From Vibrio zhugei (lineage in GTDB: Bacteria > Pseudomonadota > Gammaproteobacteria > Enterobacterales > Vibrionaceae), in the NCBI RefSeq assembly GCF_003716875.1, contig NZ_CP033078.1, positions 1,984,001 through 2,048,000 on the forward strand: a stretch of DNA of 64,000 nucleotides, given 5' to 3'. The translations under genes and the position numbers were made by a program. Of this stretch, positions 42,001-52,320 are shown piece by piece. How positions within the stretch are numbered: position 1 is the stretch's first letter; every line of letters starts with the position of its first letter. The notes beneath the pieces were generated by a model. That model saw only the letters and a list, made by a program, of their open reading frames with translations. It had not been told where the DNA came from and searched no databases.

Positions 42001-42135
42001 TAACTATTTCCACGAATAGCATCTGGTATTTCATGCATACCGTTACCCACTTCACTGATAAGTCAGTATCTTTTCTGCTTTTATGCATCCTTTGGTATAG
42101 TCATGAAATGCATTTGTACTGAGCTGGCTAATCGC

Positions 42136-44580
42136 ATGGAATCGACAATCAATAAATCAAAGCTATCTGAAACCGACATCATCACGAAATTCATTCTTCC
42201 TGCTATCAAAGATGCAGGATGGGATGATATGTCTCAAATCCGTCAAGAAGTTAAACTGCGTGACGGTAAGGTCATTGTTCGTGGTCAGGCAGCGGCGAGG
42301 AAAAAGGTTAAGTCTGCGGACATCGTCCTTTACCATAAACCGAGCATGCCTCTAGCCGTTGTCGAAGCAAAAGCGAATAAGCATGAAATCGGCAAAGGTA
42401 TGCAACAAGGTCTAGATTACGCCAGCCTACTTGAAGTCCCTTTTGTCTTTGCCTCAAATGGCGACGGTTTTATCTTCCACGACAAAACCAACCCAGCTCA
42501 ACTCGAAACTGAAATTCGACTTGAAGATTTTCCGACACCTCAGCAACTATGGGACAAGTACTGCGTTTGGAAAGGATACAAAGCCGAGCACCTTCCAGTC
42601 ATTACTCAAGATTACCATGATGACGGTAGCGGAAAGTCTCCGCGCTACTATCAGCTACAAGCGATAAACAAAACCGTGGAAGCGGTCGCAGCAGGACAAA
42701 ACCGTGTACTCTTGGTTATGGCAACAGGTACGGGCAAAACTTACACTGCTTTCCAGATTATTTGGCGACTATGGAAGTCCCGAGCCAAAAAACGCATCCT
42801 ATTTCTAGCGGACAGAAACATTCTGGTCGATCAAACTAAGACCAACGACTTCCAGCCGTTTGGCACCGCTATGACCAAAGTCACTGGTCGAACAGTCGAT
42901 CCCGCTTACGAAATCCATCTAGCTTTGTATCAAGCTCTAACTGGCCCAGAAGAGCACCAAAAAGCATACAAACAGGTCGATCCTGATTTCTTTGACCTTA
43001 TTGTCGTTGACGAGTGCCATCGTGGCAGTGCCGCTGAGGACAGCGCATGGCGCGAGATTCTTGAGTATTTCGGTTCTGCGACTCAAATAGGGCTAACCGC
43101 GACACCAAAAGAAACCGATATCGTGTCTAACACCGAGTACTTTGGCGATGCCATTTATACCTACTCTCTAAAACAAGGAATTGAAGACGGTTTCTTAGCC
43201 CCATACAAAGTTGTGCGTGTGGATATCGATGTAGATTTACAAGGTTGGCGACCAACCAAAGGGCAAGTCGATAAACATGGTGAAGTTATCGAAGACAGGA
43301 TCTATAACCAGAAAGACTTCGACAGAACTATGGTCATTGATGAGCGCACAGAACTTGTTGCACAGACCATCACCAGCTACCTAAAGCGCACCGATCCGAT
43401 GGCTAAAACCATTGTGTTCTGTAATGACATTGACCATGCGGAACGTATGCGCCGAGCACTAATCAACTGCAACCCTGAGCAAGTTGCTAAAAATGAAAAA
43501 TACGTAATGAAAATTACTGGTGATGATGAAATCGGTAAAGCTCAGCTTGATAACTTCATCAACCCCAAAAAGGATTACCCTGTTATCGCGACCACCTCAG
43601 AACTCATGACAACAGGTGTCGATGCAAAAACTTGCAAACTGGTTGTTCTTGACCAAGGCATTCAGTCGATGACTAAGTTTAAGCAGATCATCGGTCGTGG
43701 TACTCGTATTGATGATCGTTACGGAAAGCTATGGTTTACTATCCTCGACTTTAAAAAAGCGACTGAACTGTTCGCTGATGAGCGCTTTGATGGTGTCCCT
43801 GAGCGAGTTAAAGAGACAAAACCAGAAGACTTCGATACCGATAATGGACTCGATGAGATTATCGATGGTGAGGATGAACTTGAACAAGATGATCCATTTG
43901 AAGGGGAAGATATCGACCCTGAAAGCATCCAAGAACCAGAAACTCCATACGACTCAGGTTCATCTCCTTCTGACGGTAGTGATGCCGATGATGATTGGCA
44001 GGATGAAAACCGAGTTAGAAAGTTCCATGTCAACGATGTAACGGTTAAGGCCATTGCCGAACGTGTTCAATACTACGATGCCGACGGAAAACTCGTAACC
44101 GAATCGTTCAAAGACTATACCCGCAAGACGATGGCAAAACAGTTCACGTCGATGGATGACTTTGTTAAGCGCTGGCAAGATGCCGATAAAAAGCAAGCAA
44201 TCATCGATGAACTGGCAGAAGAAGGCATCATCTGGGAAGCATTAGAGCTGGAAGTCGGCAAAGATCTCGACCCATTCGACATGATTTGTCATGTCGTGTA
44301 TGACCAACCAGCACTCACCAGAAAAGAACGCGCTGACAACGTCAAAAAACGCAACTACTTCACTAAGTACGGTGAAACGGCTCAGCAGGTGTTGAGCAAC
44401 TTACTGGACAAGTACGCAGACGAAGGCGTTCAAGAGATTGAGAATATTCATGTACTCAAAGTTAAGCCTTTTGACGAGATGGGACGCCCTGCTGAAATCG
44501 TCAAAAAGTGCTTTGGCGGAAAAGAGCAATACTTAGAAGCGATTTCTGAATTGGAAGCTGAGATTTATCAATCAGCCTAA
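42136..44580 (+). CDS. hsdR: Type I restriction enzyme, HsdR subunit
   Basis: 814 residues from [20 protein letters not shown]. The N-terminal nuclease core has ADIVLYH and VVEAKA (the D ... ExK motif). SF2 helicase motifs follow: Walker [13 protein letters not shown] in [14 protein letters not shown], and IIGRGTRID. HsdR translocates DNA and cuts far from the site. The frame is open 11 codons upstream (42103), but a TATAGT -10-like element ends at 42101, so that ATG would precede the transcript. An acidic linker covers about residues 560-630. It is separated from hsdM-hsdS by two unrelated genes. Confidence 0.94.
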   Translation: MESTINKSKLSETDIITKFILPAIKDAGWDDMSQIRQEVKLRDGKVIVRGQAAARKKVKSADIVLYHKPSMPLAVVEAKANKHEIGKGMQQGLDYASLLEVPFVFASNGDGFIFHDKTNPAQLETEIRLEDFPTPQQLWDKYCVWKGYKAEHLPVITQDYHDDGSGKSPRYYQLQAINKTVEAVAAGQNRVLLVMATGTGKTYTAFQIIWRLWKSRAKKRILFLADRNILVDQTKTNDFQPFGTAMTKVTGRTVDPAYEIHLALYQALTGPEEHQKAYKQVDPDFFDLIVVDECHRGSAAEDSAWREILEYFGSATQIGLTATPKETDIVSNTEYFGDAIYTYSLKQGIEDGFLAPYKVVRVDIDVDLQGWRPTKGQVDKHGEVIEDRIYNQKDFDRTMVIDERTELVAQTITSYLKRTDPMAKTIVFCNDIDHAERMRRALINCNPEQVAKNEKYVMKITGDDEIGKAQLDNFINPKKDYPVIATTSELMTTGVDAKTCKLVVLDQGIQSMTKFKQIIGRGTRIDDRYGKLWFTILDFKKATELFADERFDGVPERVKETKPEDFDTDNGLDEIIDGEDELEQDDPFEGEDIDPESIQEPETPYDSGSSPSDGSDADDDWQDENRVRKFHVNDVTVKAIAERVQYYDADGKLVTESFKDYTRKTMAKQFTSMDDFVKRWQDADKKQAIIDELAEEGIIWEALELEVGKDLDPFDMICHVVYDQPALTRKERADNVKKRNYFTKYGETAQQVLSNLLDKYADEGVQEIENIHVLKVKPFDEMGRPAEIVKKCFGGKEQYLEAISELEAEIYQSA

Positions 44581-44636
44581 TCACCATTTAAACCAAGCTA
44601 GAGTTTCTTTAGCTTGGTTAACGACCTCACGTCACA

Positions 44637-45923
44637 ATGCATATCTATATTTTTGGTAACCTAAATTCAGGCAAAACAACCTTAAGCAAACAAATACAAG
44701 GACGTTTGCCTGATTTCATTTATTTATCATTAGATGAGTATCGAATTCGCTTTGGCGATGGAACCGAGCAAGGTGAGCAACTCGCTTGTGAGCATTTCCT
44801 TGCTGCGGTTAAACAACAGGAAAACGCGATTGTTGAATTTATAGGATACGGTCAAACGGCTAGCCTTCTTACCAATCAATTAGATAGGAAAACAGGCATA
44901 TTAGTCTGTTGCACTAGAGATATTGTGCAGAGCATCAATGCAATTGATGACGAGAAATACTCAGAAATCCCTTACCCATCATCCTACAAAAAACTGCAAG
45001 CTGTTGATGAAACTATTAGATTTTTGAAAGATAAAACCATACCGACGGAACTAGAAACTCACTGGCAAAGACAAATTTGGCAGTCTTACTGTTTTGACTT
45101 CTCCGATAACTTTGATGCCTTCTGGACGGCCTTCCCATTATCTCAACACACTTGGGTCAGTAAGCTGAATAAAGTATTGAGCACAGATACAAGCGTACCT
45201 ACAGCTCTACTTTACGGAAGCTTGGGGGCTAATCAGTTAACAAAGCGCTCTGATATCGATTTATTTATTCAGTCATCGATTTCGGTTCAGGGTTGGCATG
45301 AAAGACTCCTCAGATTGTTCGGTGAACAATTGGCTCATACCGATATTTTGGGGTCGAAAATCACTCTTAGAACACAAGACCGTTTGCTTATAGAAATCGT
45401 TGTAGGCCAATCGCTGTCTGACATTTCTCTTTATTATCGTGAGTCACAAATCTACAACGTTCACTTCACTATTTTAAAGGGTGATCTTGGCCTTGCAGAA
45501 CAATTAGACGCCGTTACCAAAACACATACAAGCGAGCGAAAGCAAGCCAAAGAGTTGGCCGCTCAGGTTTACTTTTTATTTTGCTCCTTGCCGAACCTTA
45601 TCGCTAACAACGACAGTTACAAGTACCACTTTCACTGCTCTATCATCCAGCACTATTGTGTTCAGCTAGAACATTTATTGCTACGTGAGTTTAAACACAA
45701 CTACCTTCCCAAACATGCCGCTACAACATTGATTAATTTCCCATGGCAAGTATTTAACTGCTCAGCAACTCATATCAGTACAGCGCAATATACTGAGCTT
45801 TATCAGTACCTCATCACACTGTTCGAACGGCTTAGAAATAAACAACTGATTAAAAGTAATGGCTATTTCTCTGTGGAGAGTCGCTTTCTCCACGAGGTCC
45901 CTAGTGAAGATAACAAGGCTTAA
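44637..45923 (+). CDS. P-loop kinase fused to a minimal nucleotidyltransferase
   Basis: 428 residues in two parts. The N-terminal part (1-170) is a small kinase-type P-loop domain with GNLNSGKTT at residues 8-16 and LSLDEYRIRFGDG after it. The C-terminal part has the polymerase-beta-type nucleotidyltransferase signature LLYGSLGANQLTKRSDIDLF (GS ... DxD) near residue 195 and a third acidic residue in LLIEIVVG. A helical tail follows. Substrate unknown; minimal nucleotidyltransferases modify antibiotics, tRNAs or toxins. The gene sits between hsdR and hsdM and is followed after 3 bp by a MATE-type gene. Confidence 0.82.
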   Translation: MHIYIFGNLNSGKTTLSKQIQGRLPDFIYLSLDEYRIRFGDGTEQGEQLACEHFLAAVKQQENAIVEFIGYGQTASLLTNQLDRKTGILVCCTRDIVQSINAIDDEKYSEIPYPSSYKKLQAVDETIRFLKDKTIPTELETHWQRQIWQSYCFDFSDNFDAFWTAFPLSQHTWVSKLNKVLSTDTSVPTALLYGSLGANQLTKRSDIDLFIQSSISVQGWHERLLRLFGEQLAHTDILGSKITLRTQDRLLIEIVVGQSLSDISLYYRESQIYNVHFTILKGDLGLAEQLDAVTKTHTSERKQAKELAAQVYFLFCSLPNLIANNDSYKYHFHCSIIQHYCVQLEHLLLREFKHNYLPKHAATTLINFPWQVFNCSATHISTAQYTELYQYLITLFERLRNKQLIKSNGYFSVESRFLHEVPSEDNKA

Positions 45924-45926
45924 AAA

Positions 45927-47252
45927 TTGAAACATCATCAAATAAAAACAATCAACTACCAACTGTGGCTAGTGCTGATTCTGACAAGCTTAATACCATT
46001 AATCTACTCAACTACACGAATCCATTTCTTGGGCAGCATCCCTAGCCCATGGACTTTTAGCATTGCAGCACAAGTTGCATGGCTAAATGTAGGATATGAA
46101 GTCCTCAGCGAAGCATTACTTATCCCTCTAGCATTTATTCTAGGCAGAGTTATTCATAGTAATGAAGCTTTTCGTGAACGAGCCAGTCTATCTCTTTTGG
46201 TTACCTTAATTTGCTACTTTGTGGTGACCTTAATGGTATTGTGGCTAGCCCCGAACTTTGTAGATGCTATGCAGCAACAGGCTGAATTATTGGCCCAAAC
46301 GATCCAATACATTCGATTGGAATCTGCCGCTATTTTGCTCTCTAGCTTCTATGCTTTTTTGTCTTTGGTTCTAGTCCTAAGAAATGAACGAAAGGCGCTG
46401 TATGGTCTCCTAATAGTACAAATGCTCATGACTGTCCTTTGTGACAGCGTCTTCGTCAGTCAACTACCTTACTCCCTTCAGTTAGGAGTGAATGGTATTG
46501 CTCTGAGTAATATCGTAGTCAATAGTCTTCTCGCACTATTTGCCCTGATTTATTTATCGAAATCAGGGATCACTCTGAGCTTCAAGTTTTCTGAAGGAGA
46601 TCAATCGCAATGGCTCAAAGAATGGGCAAAGATTGGATGGAAGTCAGGGCTTGAGTCACTCGTGCGAAATACTGCCTTTATTGTCATGATTCTTCAGCTT
46701 ATTAACCAAGTACAACAAGCGGGAACATTCTGGGTTGCTAATCAATTTATTTGGGGCTGGCTACTACTTCCCGTTTTGACATTAGGGCAACTGGTTAAGC
46801 AAGATGCTGCGACAAACAATGGATTAACATCTGAGCGAGTCAATGGCTACCTTTGGATAACGTTAGGAATTATTGCTGTTTGGATACTCACCACACCGCT
46901 TTGGAACAGCTTTATAGCCAATGTAATGGGGATAGAGAACCCAGAATCAATCACCAGTCTAGTTTGGCTAATGGTTGGGTTCTATGTGATTTTCAGTTTA
47001 AACAATGTCATAGACAGTTACTTTTATGGTATTGGACGCACGGATTTAATGCTGTATCAATCACTTATCGTAAACACCTTGTTTTACGGTTGTGCTTTTG
47101 TGCTTTATCAAATCGGTATCTTTGTACCTACGCTTGAACGAATCGCCATAATGTTCGGCTTGGGCATTACTGCTGATGCGCTAATCACTTGGGTGTTGTA
47201 CCTTGCCTTACGGAGCAAAGAGAGCATGAATCAACAACCAGTAAGACATTGA
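45927..47252 (+). CDS. MATE-family-like multidrug/lipid transporter
   Basis: 441 residues with about twelve hydrophobic segments and the general pattern of the MATE/MOP flippase superfamily. The charged loops are short, as usual. The start is a TTG three bases after the previous stop, with AAGG 9 bp upstream, so it depends on the preceding gene. It would export or flip a small molecule across the inner membrane. Its partnership with a kinase/nucleotidyltransferase suggests modification followed by export. This is an inference. Confidence 0.75.
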   Translation: MKHHQIKTINYQLWLVLILTSLIPLIYSTTRIHFLGSIPSPWTFSIAAQVAWLNVGYEVLSEALLIPLAFILGRVIHSNEAFRERASLSLLVTLICYFVVTLMVLWLAPNFVDAMQQQAELLAQTIQYIRLESAAILLSSFYAFLSLVLVLRNERKALYGLLIVQMLMTVLCDSVFVSQLPYSLQLGVNGIALSNIVVNSLLALFALIYLSKSGITLSFKFSEGDQSQWLKEWAKIGWKSGLESLVRNTAFIVMILQLINQVQQAGTFWVANQFIWGWLLLPVLTLGQLVKQDAATNNGLTSERVNGYLWITLGIIAVWILTTPLWNSFIANVMGIENPESITSLVWLMVGFYVIFSLNNVIDSYFYGIGRTDLMLYQSLIVNTLFYGCAFVLYQIGIFVPTLERIAIMFGLGITADALITWVLYLALRSKESMNQQPVRH

Positions 47253-47348
47253 TTTATATATTTATCATAGATATAAACGCCCACTAACCTCCACCGTTAT
47301 TGGGCATCACCTCTCCCCTTTTCAGTACTCACATTGACGTAGAAATGC

Positions 47349-47354
47349 TATAAT
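47349..47354 (+). promoter_or_regulatory. -10 element of the hsdM-hsdS promoter
   Basis: A perfect TATAAT lies 38 bp before the hsdM start, in the 140-bp gap after the MATE gene. The -35 region (TACTCA at 17-bp spacing) is poor. It suggests that hsdMS has its own promoter separate from hsdR, as often seen in type I systems. Confidence 0.55.
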
Positions 47355-47392
47355 CTGCCCCAATTTTTTCAGTCAGTTAGTAGTAGAACTTC

Positions 47393-48880
47393 ATGTCAAT
47401 CAGTTCAGTTATCAAGTCTATTCAAGACATCATGCGTAAAGATGCGGGTGTTGATGGTGACGCGCAGCGTCTAGGCCAAATGTCGTGGCTTTTATTCCTT
47501 AAAGTGTTTGATGCTCAAGAAGAAGAGCTAGAGTTCGAGTTAGATGATTACCGCGAACCCATCCCAGCCAAGTACCTATGGCGCAACTGGGCGGCAGATA
47601 ACCAAGGTATTACGGGTGATGAACTGCTGGAATTCATCAATGATGACCTATTCCCGACGTTAAAAAACCTAACCGCACCGAAAGACACCAACCCACGCGG
47701 TTTTGTGGTGAAAGAAGCTTTTAGTGATGCCTTCAACTACATGAAAAATGGCACACTGCTGCGCCAGGTGATTAACAAGCTCAACGAGATCGACTTTACT
47801 GACTCTAAAGAACGCCACCTGTTTGGTGATATCTACGAGCAAATCCTACGCGACCTACAAAGCGCAGGTAATGCGGGTGAGTTCTATACCCCTCGCGCTG
47901 TGACTCGCTTTATCGTCAATCGTCTTGACCCTAAACTGGGTGAGCAAATTATGGATCCCGCCTGCGGCACGGGTGGATTCCTGGCTTGCTCTTTCGATCA
48001 CGTCAAAGAAAACTACGTGACCAGCACAGCCGACCACCAAACGCTGCAAAAGCAAATCCATGGTGTAGAGAAGAAACAACTGCCACATTTGCTGTGTATC
48101 ACCAATATGATGCTCCACGGCATCGAAGTCCCTGTGCAGATTAAGCACGGCAACACGCTTAACAAGCCGCTTTCAAACTGGGACAGCAATATCAATGTGA
48201 TTGCGACTAACCCACCGTTTGGCGGCACAGAAGAGGACGGGATTGAAAAGAACTTCCCTGCCGAAATGCAAACTCGTGAAACCGCCGATCTGTTCTTGCA
48301 GCTTATTGTGGAAGTATTGGATAAAGATGGCCGCGCAGGTGTGGTGCTGCCTGATGGCACCTTGTTTGGTGAAGGTGTAAAAACCAAAATCAAAAAGATG
48401 CTGACAGAAGAGTGTAACCTGCACACGATTGTTCGCTTACCTAATGGCGTGTTCAACCCATACACTGGTATTAAGACCAACATTCTGTTCTTTACCAAAG
48501 GCCAACCGACCAAAGAAGTGTGGTTCTATGAGCACCCTTATCCAAAAGGCGTGAAGAACTACAGCAAAACCAAACCAATGAAGTTTGAAGAGTTCCAGCA
48601 AGAGATCGATTGGTGGGGCAACGAGGCCGATGGATTCTCTAGCCGCATCGAGACCAAGCAAGCTTGGAAAGTATCGATTGAGGATATTATCGAGCGCAAT
48701 TTTAACCTTGATATTAAAAACCCGTATCAGGACGAAGTAGTCAGCCATGATCCTGAAGAGTTACTGGCGAGCTATCATCAACAACAGCAAGAAATTAACG
48801 CACTACGTGACCAACTGAAAGGCATTCTTGGTGATGCGCTTAGCTCTACCACTCAAGGTAAAATGCAAGGTGGAGAGTAA
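47393..48880 (+). CDS. hsdM: Type I modification methyltransferase, HsdM subunit
   Basis: 495 residues, N6-adenine methyltransferase. The N-terminal HsdM_N domain (IMRKDAGVDGDAQRLGQMSW) is followed by motif I DPACGTGGFLACS near residue 185 and motif IV NPPFGG near residue 275. With HsdS it methylates the recognition site and protects host DNA. hsdS starts two bases after its stop. Confidence 0.96.
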   Translation: MSISSVIKSIQDIMRKDAGVDGDAQRLGQMSWLLFLKVFDAQEEELEFELDDYREPIPAKYLWRNWAADNQGITGDELLEFINDDLFPTLKNLTAPKDTNPRGFVVKEAFSDAFNYMKNGTLLRQVINKLNEIDFTDSKERHLFGDIYEQILRDLQSAGNAGEFYTPRAVTRFIVNRLDPKLGEQIMDPACGTGGFLACSFDHVKENYVTSTADHQTLQKQIHGVEKKQLPHLLCITNMMLHGIEVPVQIKHGNTLNKPLSNWDSNINVIATNPPFGGTEEDGIEKNFPAEMQTRETADLFLQLIVEVLDKDGRAGVVLPDGTLFGEGVKTKIKKMLTEECNLHTIVRLPNGVFNPYTGIKTNILFFTKGQPTKEVWFYEHPYPKGVKNYSKTKPMKFEEFQQEIDWWGNEADGFSSRIETKQAWKVSIEDIIERNFNLDIKNPYQDEVVSHDPEELLASYHQQQQEINALRDQLKGILGDALSSTTQGKMQGGE

Positions 48881-48882
48881 TA

Positions 48883-50541
48883 ATGGCAGTCGAAAACCTG
48901 ATTACCGAGCATATTGATATCTGGACTTCAGCAGTAAAAACCAAATCGTCCTCTGGACGTGGCAACAGTAAGAAGCTAGAGCTATATGGCGTTAAAAAGC
49001 TGCGTGAACTGATTTTAGAACTGGCAGTTCGCGGCAAACTCGTTCCTCAAGATCCTAATGATGAGCCTGCTTCAGTATTACTTGAGCGTATTGCGCAAGA
49101 AAAGGCTCAATTGGTAAAAGAAAAGAAGCTTAAAAAGCCAAAGAAACTCCCCAATATAAGCGATGAAGAAAAGCCTTTTGACTTGCCAAATGGATGGTCG
49201 TGGATCCGCTTAAATGAATATGGTGAATGGGGTTCAGGCTCCACACCTAAAAGAAGCAATAGTGGGTACTATGATGGAGGGATACCTTGGTTTAAATCTG
49301 GAGAGTTAAAAGCGGATTATATTTCGGAATCAGAGGAAACTATCACCGAACTGGCTTTGTCAGAAACTTCTGTTAGATATAACAATGTTGGTGATGTTCT
49401 AGTAGCAATGTATGGAGCAACAATTGGCAAGACTGCAATACTCTCCGTTCGAGCTACTACAAACCAAGCAGTGTGTGCTTGTACACCATTTACTGGCTTA
49501 AGTAACACATATCTTTTAACTCTTCTTAAGGCTTATAAAGCTAGATTGATTGGCATGGGAGCAGGCGGAGCACAGCCAAACATCTCAAGAGAAAAGATCA
49601 TTAACACAGTTATCGCATTGCCATCTACCGCAGAACAACACCGAATCGTCGCCAAAGTCGATGAGCTAATGGCGCTTTGCGACCAGCTTGAGCAACAAAC
49701 CGAAGCCAGCATTGAAGCGCATCAAGTGCTGGTAACGACTCTGTTGGACACACTCACCAACTCTGCCGATGCTGACGAGTTAATGCAAAACTGGGCGCGA
49801 ATCAGTGAGCATTTCGATACCTTATTCACGACTGAAGAGAGTATCGACCAACTTAAGCAAACCATTCTACAACTTGCCGTGATGGGTAAGTTGGTTCCGC
49901 AAGATCCAAGCGATGAACCAGCTTCTGAGTTACTGAAAAGAATTGCGGAAGATGGCGATAGTCCTAAAAAAGTAAGGTTAACTAAGCCCATATCTGAATC
50001 TGAAGAGCCATTGACTCTACCAACTGGCTGGGTTTTCACAAGATTGGAGTCGATTATCCAGATATCCTCGGGTAAAAACTTAACCGCAAAAAAAATGGAT
50101 TCCAATGGAACGATTCCTGTTTATGGAGGGAACGGTGTTACTGGTTATCACAGCGAAAACAATGTATCAGAACCAACTATTGTTATAGGTCGTGTTGGAT
50201 TTTACTGTGGTTCAGTCCACTTGACACCGAAAAAAGCATGGGTAACTGATAATGCTTTTGTGACAAAGTTTTCTCATTCTAACTTGAACTTAGAATTTTT
50301 ATTTTGGTTGTTGAAGGCCACTAATCTGAATGAAAATGATAGTGCAACGGCTCAACCTGTAATTTCTGGAAGAAAAGTTTATCCTATAGTCGTTGGATTA
50401 CCCCCTTTGAATGAGCAAGCGCGTATTGTTGCTAAATTAAATGAGTTGATGGCTATGTGCGACTTTTTAAAGCAAAGTTTCAGTGAACATACTTCAAATC
50501 AACTATTGCTAACGAATACTATTGTCGAACAAGCAGTATAA
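48883..50541 (+). CDS. hsdS: Type I specificity subunit HsdS
   Basis: 552 residues with two target-recognition domains (about 95-245 and 370-535). Each is preceded by a conserved repeat: LAVRGKLVPQDPNDEPAS near residue 46 and LAVMGKLVPQDPSDEPAS near residue 330. The helical spacer AEQHRIVAKVDELMALCDQL and its later copy NEQARIVAKLNELMAMCDFL set the gap between the half-sites. The two domains differ, so the site is bipartite and asymmetric. Complete, not truncated. Confidence 0.95.
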   Translation: MAVENLITEHIDIWTSAVKTKSSSGRGNSKKLELYGVKKLRELILELAVRGKLVPQDPNDEPASVLLERIAQEKAQLVKEKKLKKPKKLPNISDEEKPFDLPNGWSWIRLNEYGEWGSGSTPKRSNSGYYDGGIPWFKSGELKADYISESEETITELALSETSVRYNNVGDVLVAMYGATIGKTAILSVRATTNQAVCACTPFTGLSNTYLLTLLKAYKARLIGMGAGGAQPNISREKIINTVIALPSTAEQHRIVAKVDELMALCDQLEQQTEASIEAHQVLVTTLLDTLTNSADADELMQNWARISEHFDTLFTTEESIDQLKQTILQLAVMGKLVPQDPSDEPASELLKRIAEDGDSPKKVRLTKPISESEEPLTLPTGWVFTRLESIIQISSGKNLTAKKMDSNGTIPVYGGNGVTGYHSENNVSEPTIVIGRVGFYCGSVHLTPKKAWVTDNAFVTKFSHSNLNLEFLFWLLKATNLNENDSATAQPVISGRKVYPIVVGLPPLNEQARIVAKLNELMAMCDFLKQSFSEHTSNQLLLTNTIVEQAV

Positions 50542-50543
50542 CC

Positions 50544-51539
50544 ATGAGCCTATACAATATCGCCAATAAAAACCTCACCGCACTGACACCAACCACTTTT
50601 GCAGCCGAAGGGCTGCAAGAACGGCACGATTTACAAGAAGCGCTGAAAGGCTGTATTGATTCCATCGCACCTGATTGTTTGGTGATATCAGAAGAGTTTT
50701 CAGACTGGGAAGACAGCCGTCGCCGTATTGACCTGTTAGCCATCGATAAAAATGCCAACTTAGTGGTCATTGAGCTTAAACGGGATGAAATCGGTGCGCA
50801 TATGGAGCTGCAAGCGCTACGCTATGCAGCAATGATCTCTACCATAACGTTCGATAAAGCATGTGACTACTATGCCCAGTACCTGAAGAAAGAAGGCCAA
50901 AAGATTGATGCCCGCGAAGCCATTCTGGAGTTTGTCGATCTTGATGAAAACAGCTTGGATGACTTTGGTAACGATGTTCGAATCGTTTTAGCCTCAGCAG
51001 ATTTCGGTAAAGAACTCACCACTTCTGTATTGTGGCTGCGTGACAAAGGCATCGATATCAGTTGTGTGCGCCTCACGCCCTATCGCTACAAAGAAGATGT
51101 ACTGATCAATGCCGAACAGATCATCCCTGTACCCGAGGTAGAAGAGTACCAGGTGAAGTTCCGCGAGAAGCGTGCCGAGCAGCGCACAAGCGTTCAAAAA
51201 GGCGATAAAGATTACTCAGAGTATCGCTATAACGGCCATACCTATAAAAAGCGTCACCTCGCGCTAGCGTTAGTCACGGACTGGATCGAGAAGCATCAGC
51301 CGCAAAGCCTGAATGATGTGCTCAACGCATTTAACGAACCAGTAAGACGACGCATTGCCATCCTAGCGGATGATATCCCTCAAGGTAGAATTAGCCGTTT
51401 CCACAGCGATGAGGACGCGCTGATTACGCTGCCTAACGACGAGGTGATAGCCATCACCAACCAGTGGAGCCTCAGCAATATCACTCGATTGATTCACTTT
51501 GCAGAGCAAAGTGGCATGGTTGTAGAAAAAGCAGACTGA
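50544..51539 (+). CDS. PD-(D/E)XK nuclease-like protein linked to hsdMS
   Basis: 331 residues. The nuclease core reads RRRIDLLAIDKNANLVVIEL then KRDEIG, i.e. D-x(n)-ExK, near residues 60-80, of the DUF91/NucS-like type. The C-terminal 90 residues look like a separate helical domain. It starts two bases after the hsdS stop, so it is part of the hsdMS operon. Such nucleases often accompany type I systems; the target is unknown. Confidence 0.82.
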   Translation: MSLYNIANKNLTALTPTTFAAEGLQERHDLQEALKGCIDSIAPDCLVISEEFSDWEDSRRRIDLLAIDKNANLVVIELKRDEIGAHMELQALRYAAMISTITFDKACDYYAQYLKKEGQKIDAREAILEFVDLDENSLDDFGNDVRIVLASADFGKELTTSVLWLRDKGIDISCVRLTPYRYKEDVLINAEQIIPVPEVEEYQVKFREKRAEQRTSVQKGDKDYSEYRYNGHTYKKRHLALALVTDWIEKHQPQSLNDVLNAFNEPVRRRIAILADDIPQGRISRFHSDEDALITLPNDEVIAITNQWSLSNITRLIHFAEQSGMVVEKAD

Positions 51540-51576
51540 TTCAGCTACCCAAAGTCGCGAGTAACAAGCTTTGAGT

Positions 51577-51664
51577 AGAACATCGTTCTCCTCGAAGCAT
51601 TTTTTATTTGTTAATCAAATACGCAATCTTTAGGTTTTGATAATTTAAGCGAGAACAGTGTTCT
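51577..51664. repeat. Duplicated module, copy A (palindrome - conserved core - palindrome)
   Basis: AGAACATCGTTCT (51577-51589) and AGAACAGTGTTCT (51652-51664) flank an AT-rich core with TTTTTTATTTGTTAATCAAA followed by TACGCAATCTTTA. Copy B at 52321-52405 has the same order and nearly the same core. The module starts 38 bp after the PD-(D/E)XK gene. It could be an operator region or an element end. Confidence 0.75.
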
Positions 51665-51939
51665 CGCAGTATCAATAGCAAGCTCACCAATACCGTTTGT
51701 AACACTCGCGACTCAGAGAACATTGTTCTGAGTTGAGAATCTCACTGCTATAGTGATCTATAAAATCAGGGGTTGAATAAAGTCTTGAGTCAATACAACT
51801 TTGTGCTAAATAAGCTCATAGTATAATCATATTAATTACGAGCCACCCACTTGAAAAATATAGTTTTTATTATACATAAAAAACTTTTGAGTCAAGTTGA
51901 AAAAACTCTTGATTAAGAAAAAACAATCTTTTATATTAA

Positions 51940-52178
51940 ATCACGTAACAAGAAGCAGAGCTTCTATCTAGAAAGTGGCTTAAAGATATATTTAAACTAA
52001 TATTACTTAACCTTTAAAAGTAAAAGTAATTTCTTCCACCTCACTGGTGGCTTAAAGAAAAATTAGTTTTAATACAAGTAAATGTATCACTATTTTATCC
52101 GCTAATAGATAGTTACTTCCGCGTCAACTGGCGGTTAAGCGTTGGATAAAAAGGTCGAGTCTATCTCGGCCTTTTTAT
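51940..52178 (+). ncRNA. Candidate structured RNA with three related hairpins
   Basis: Between the two duplicated modules there is no ORF of note. Three 25-nt related elements start at 51961, 52033 and 52116, each beginning CTTC and ending in G-(C/T)-GG-(C/T)-TTAA plus two bases. The middle one folds as CCACC-TCACT-GGTGG with outer TTTCTT/AAGAAA pairing. The third folds as CCGC/GCGG. A strong terminator closes the region (52148-52176). A promoter was not identified. Transcription is inferred, not shown. A further 280 bp to 52460 hold copy B of the module and otherwise nothing recognised. Confidence 0.4.
52148..52176. terminator. Strong bidirectional terminator
   Basis: 12-bp stem AAAAAGGTCGAG / CTCGGCCTTTTT with one T-G mismatch pair and a TCTAT loop. 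It works on either strand. There is no coding gene within 600 bp to the left, which supports a non-coding transcript. Confidence 0.85.
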
Positions 52179-52320
52179 TATTAATTGCAAAACTACTCTT
52201 CAGGACTTTTAATTAATTATATTTTTAGAAGGCTAGTTATTGAGTATTAATTATTAACTCCACAAGCACTACTCTCTGAAGCCTCTCTTATTAAAAGAAA
52301 GGTTCTCTGACTTATCATTC

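Noticed and set aside
42103..42135. Upstream ATG of hsdR
   Set aside because: A TATAGT -10-like element ends two bases before it, so the transcript probably starts after this ATG. The family similarity starts at the next one.
51961..52140. Resemblance of the three hairpin elements to type I-F CRISPR repeats
   Set aside because: The middle element has the same stem-5-loop-5 layout and an AAGAAA-like end, but the three copies differ too much. The periods are 72 and 83 bp instead of 60, and there are no cas genes in the window.
52005..52140. Possible integron attC site (ACTTAAC ... GTTAAGC)
   Set aside because: The outer 7-mers fit the core-site consensus, but the inner arms do not pair and there is no integrase of the integron type or cassette structure.
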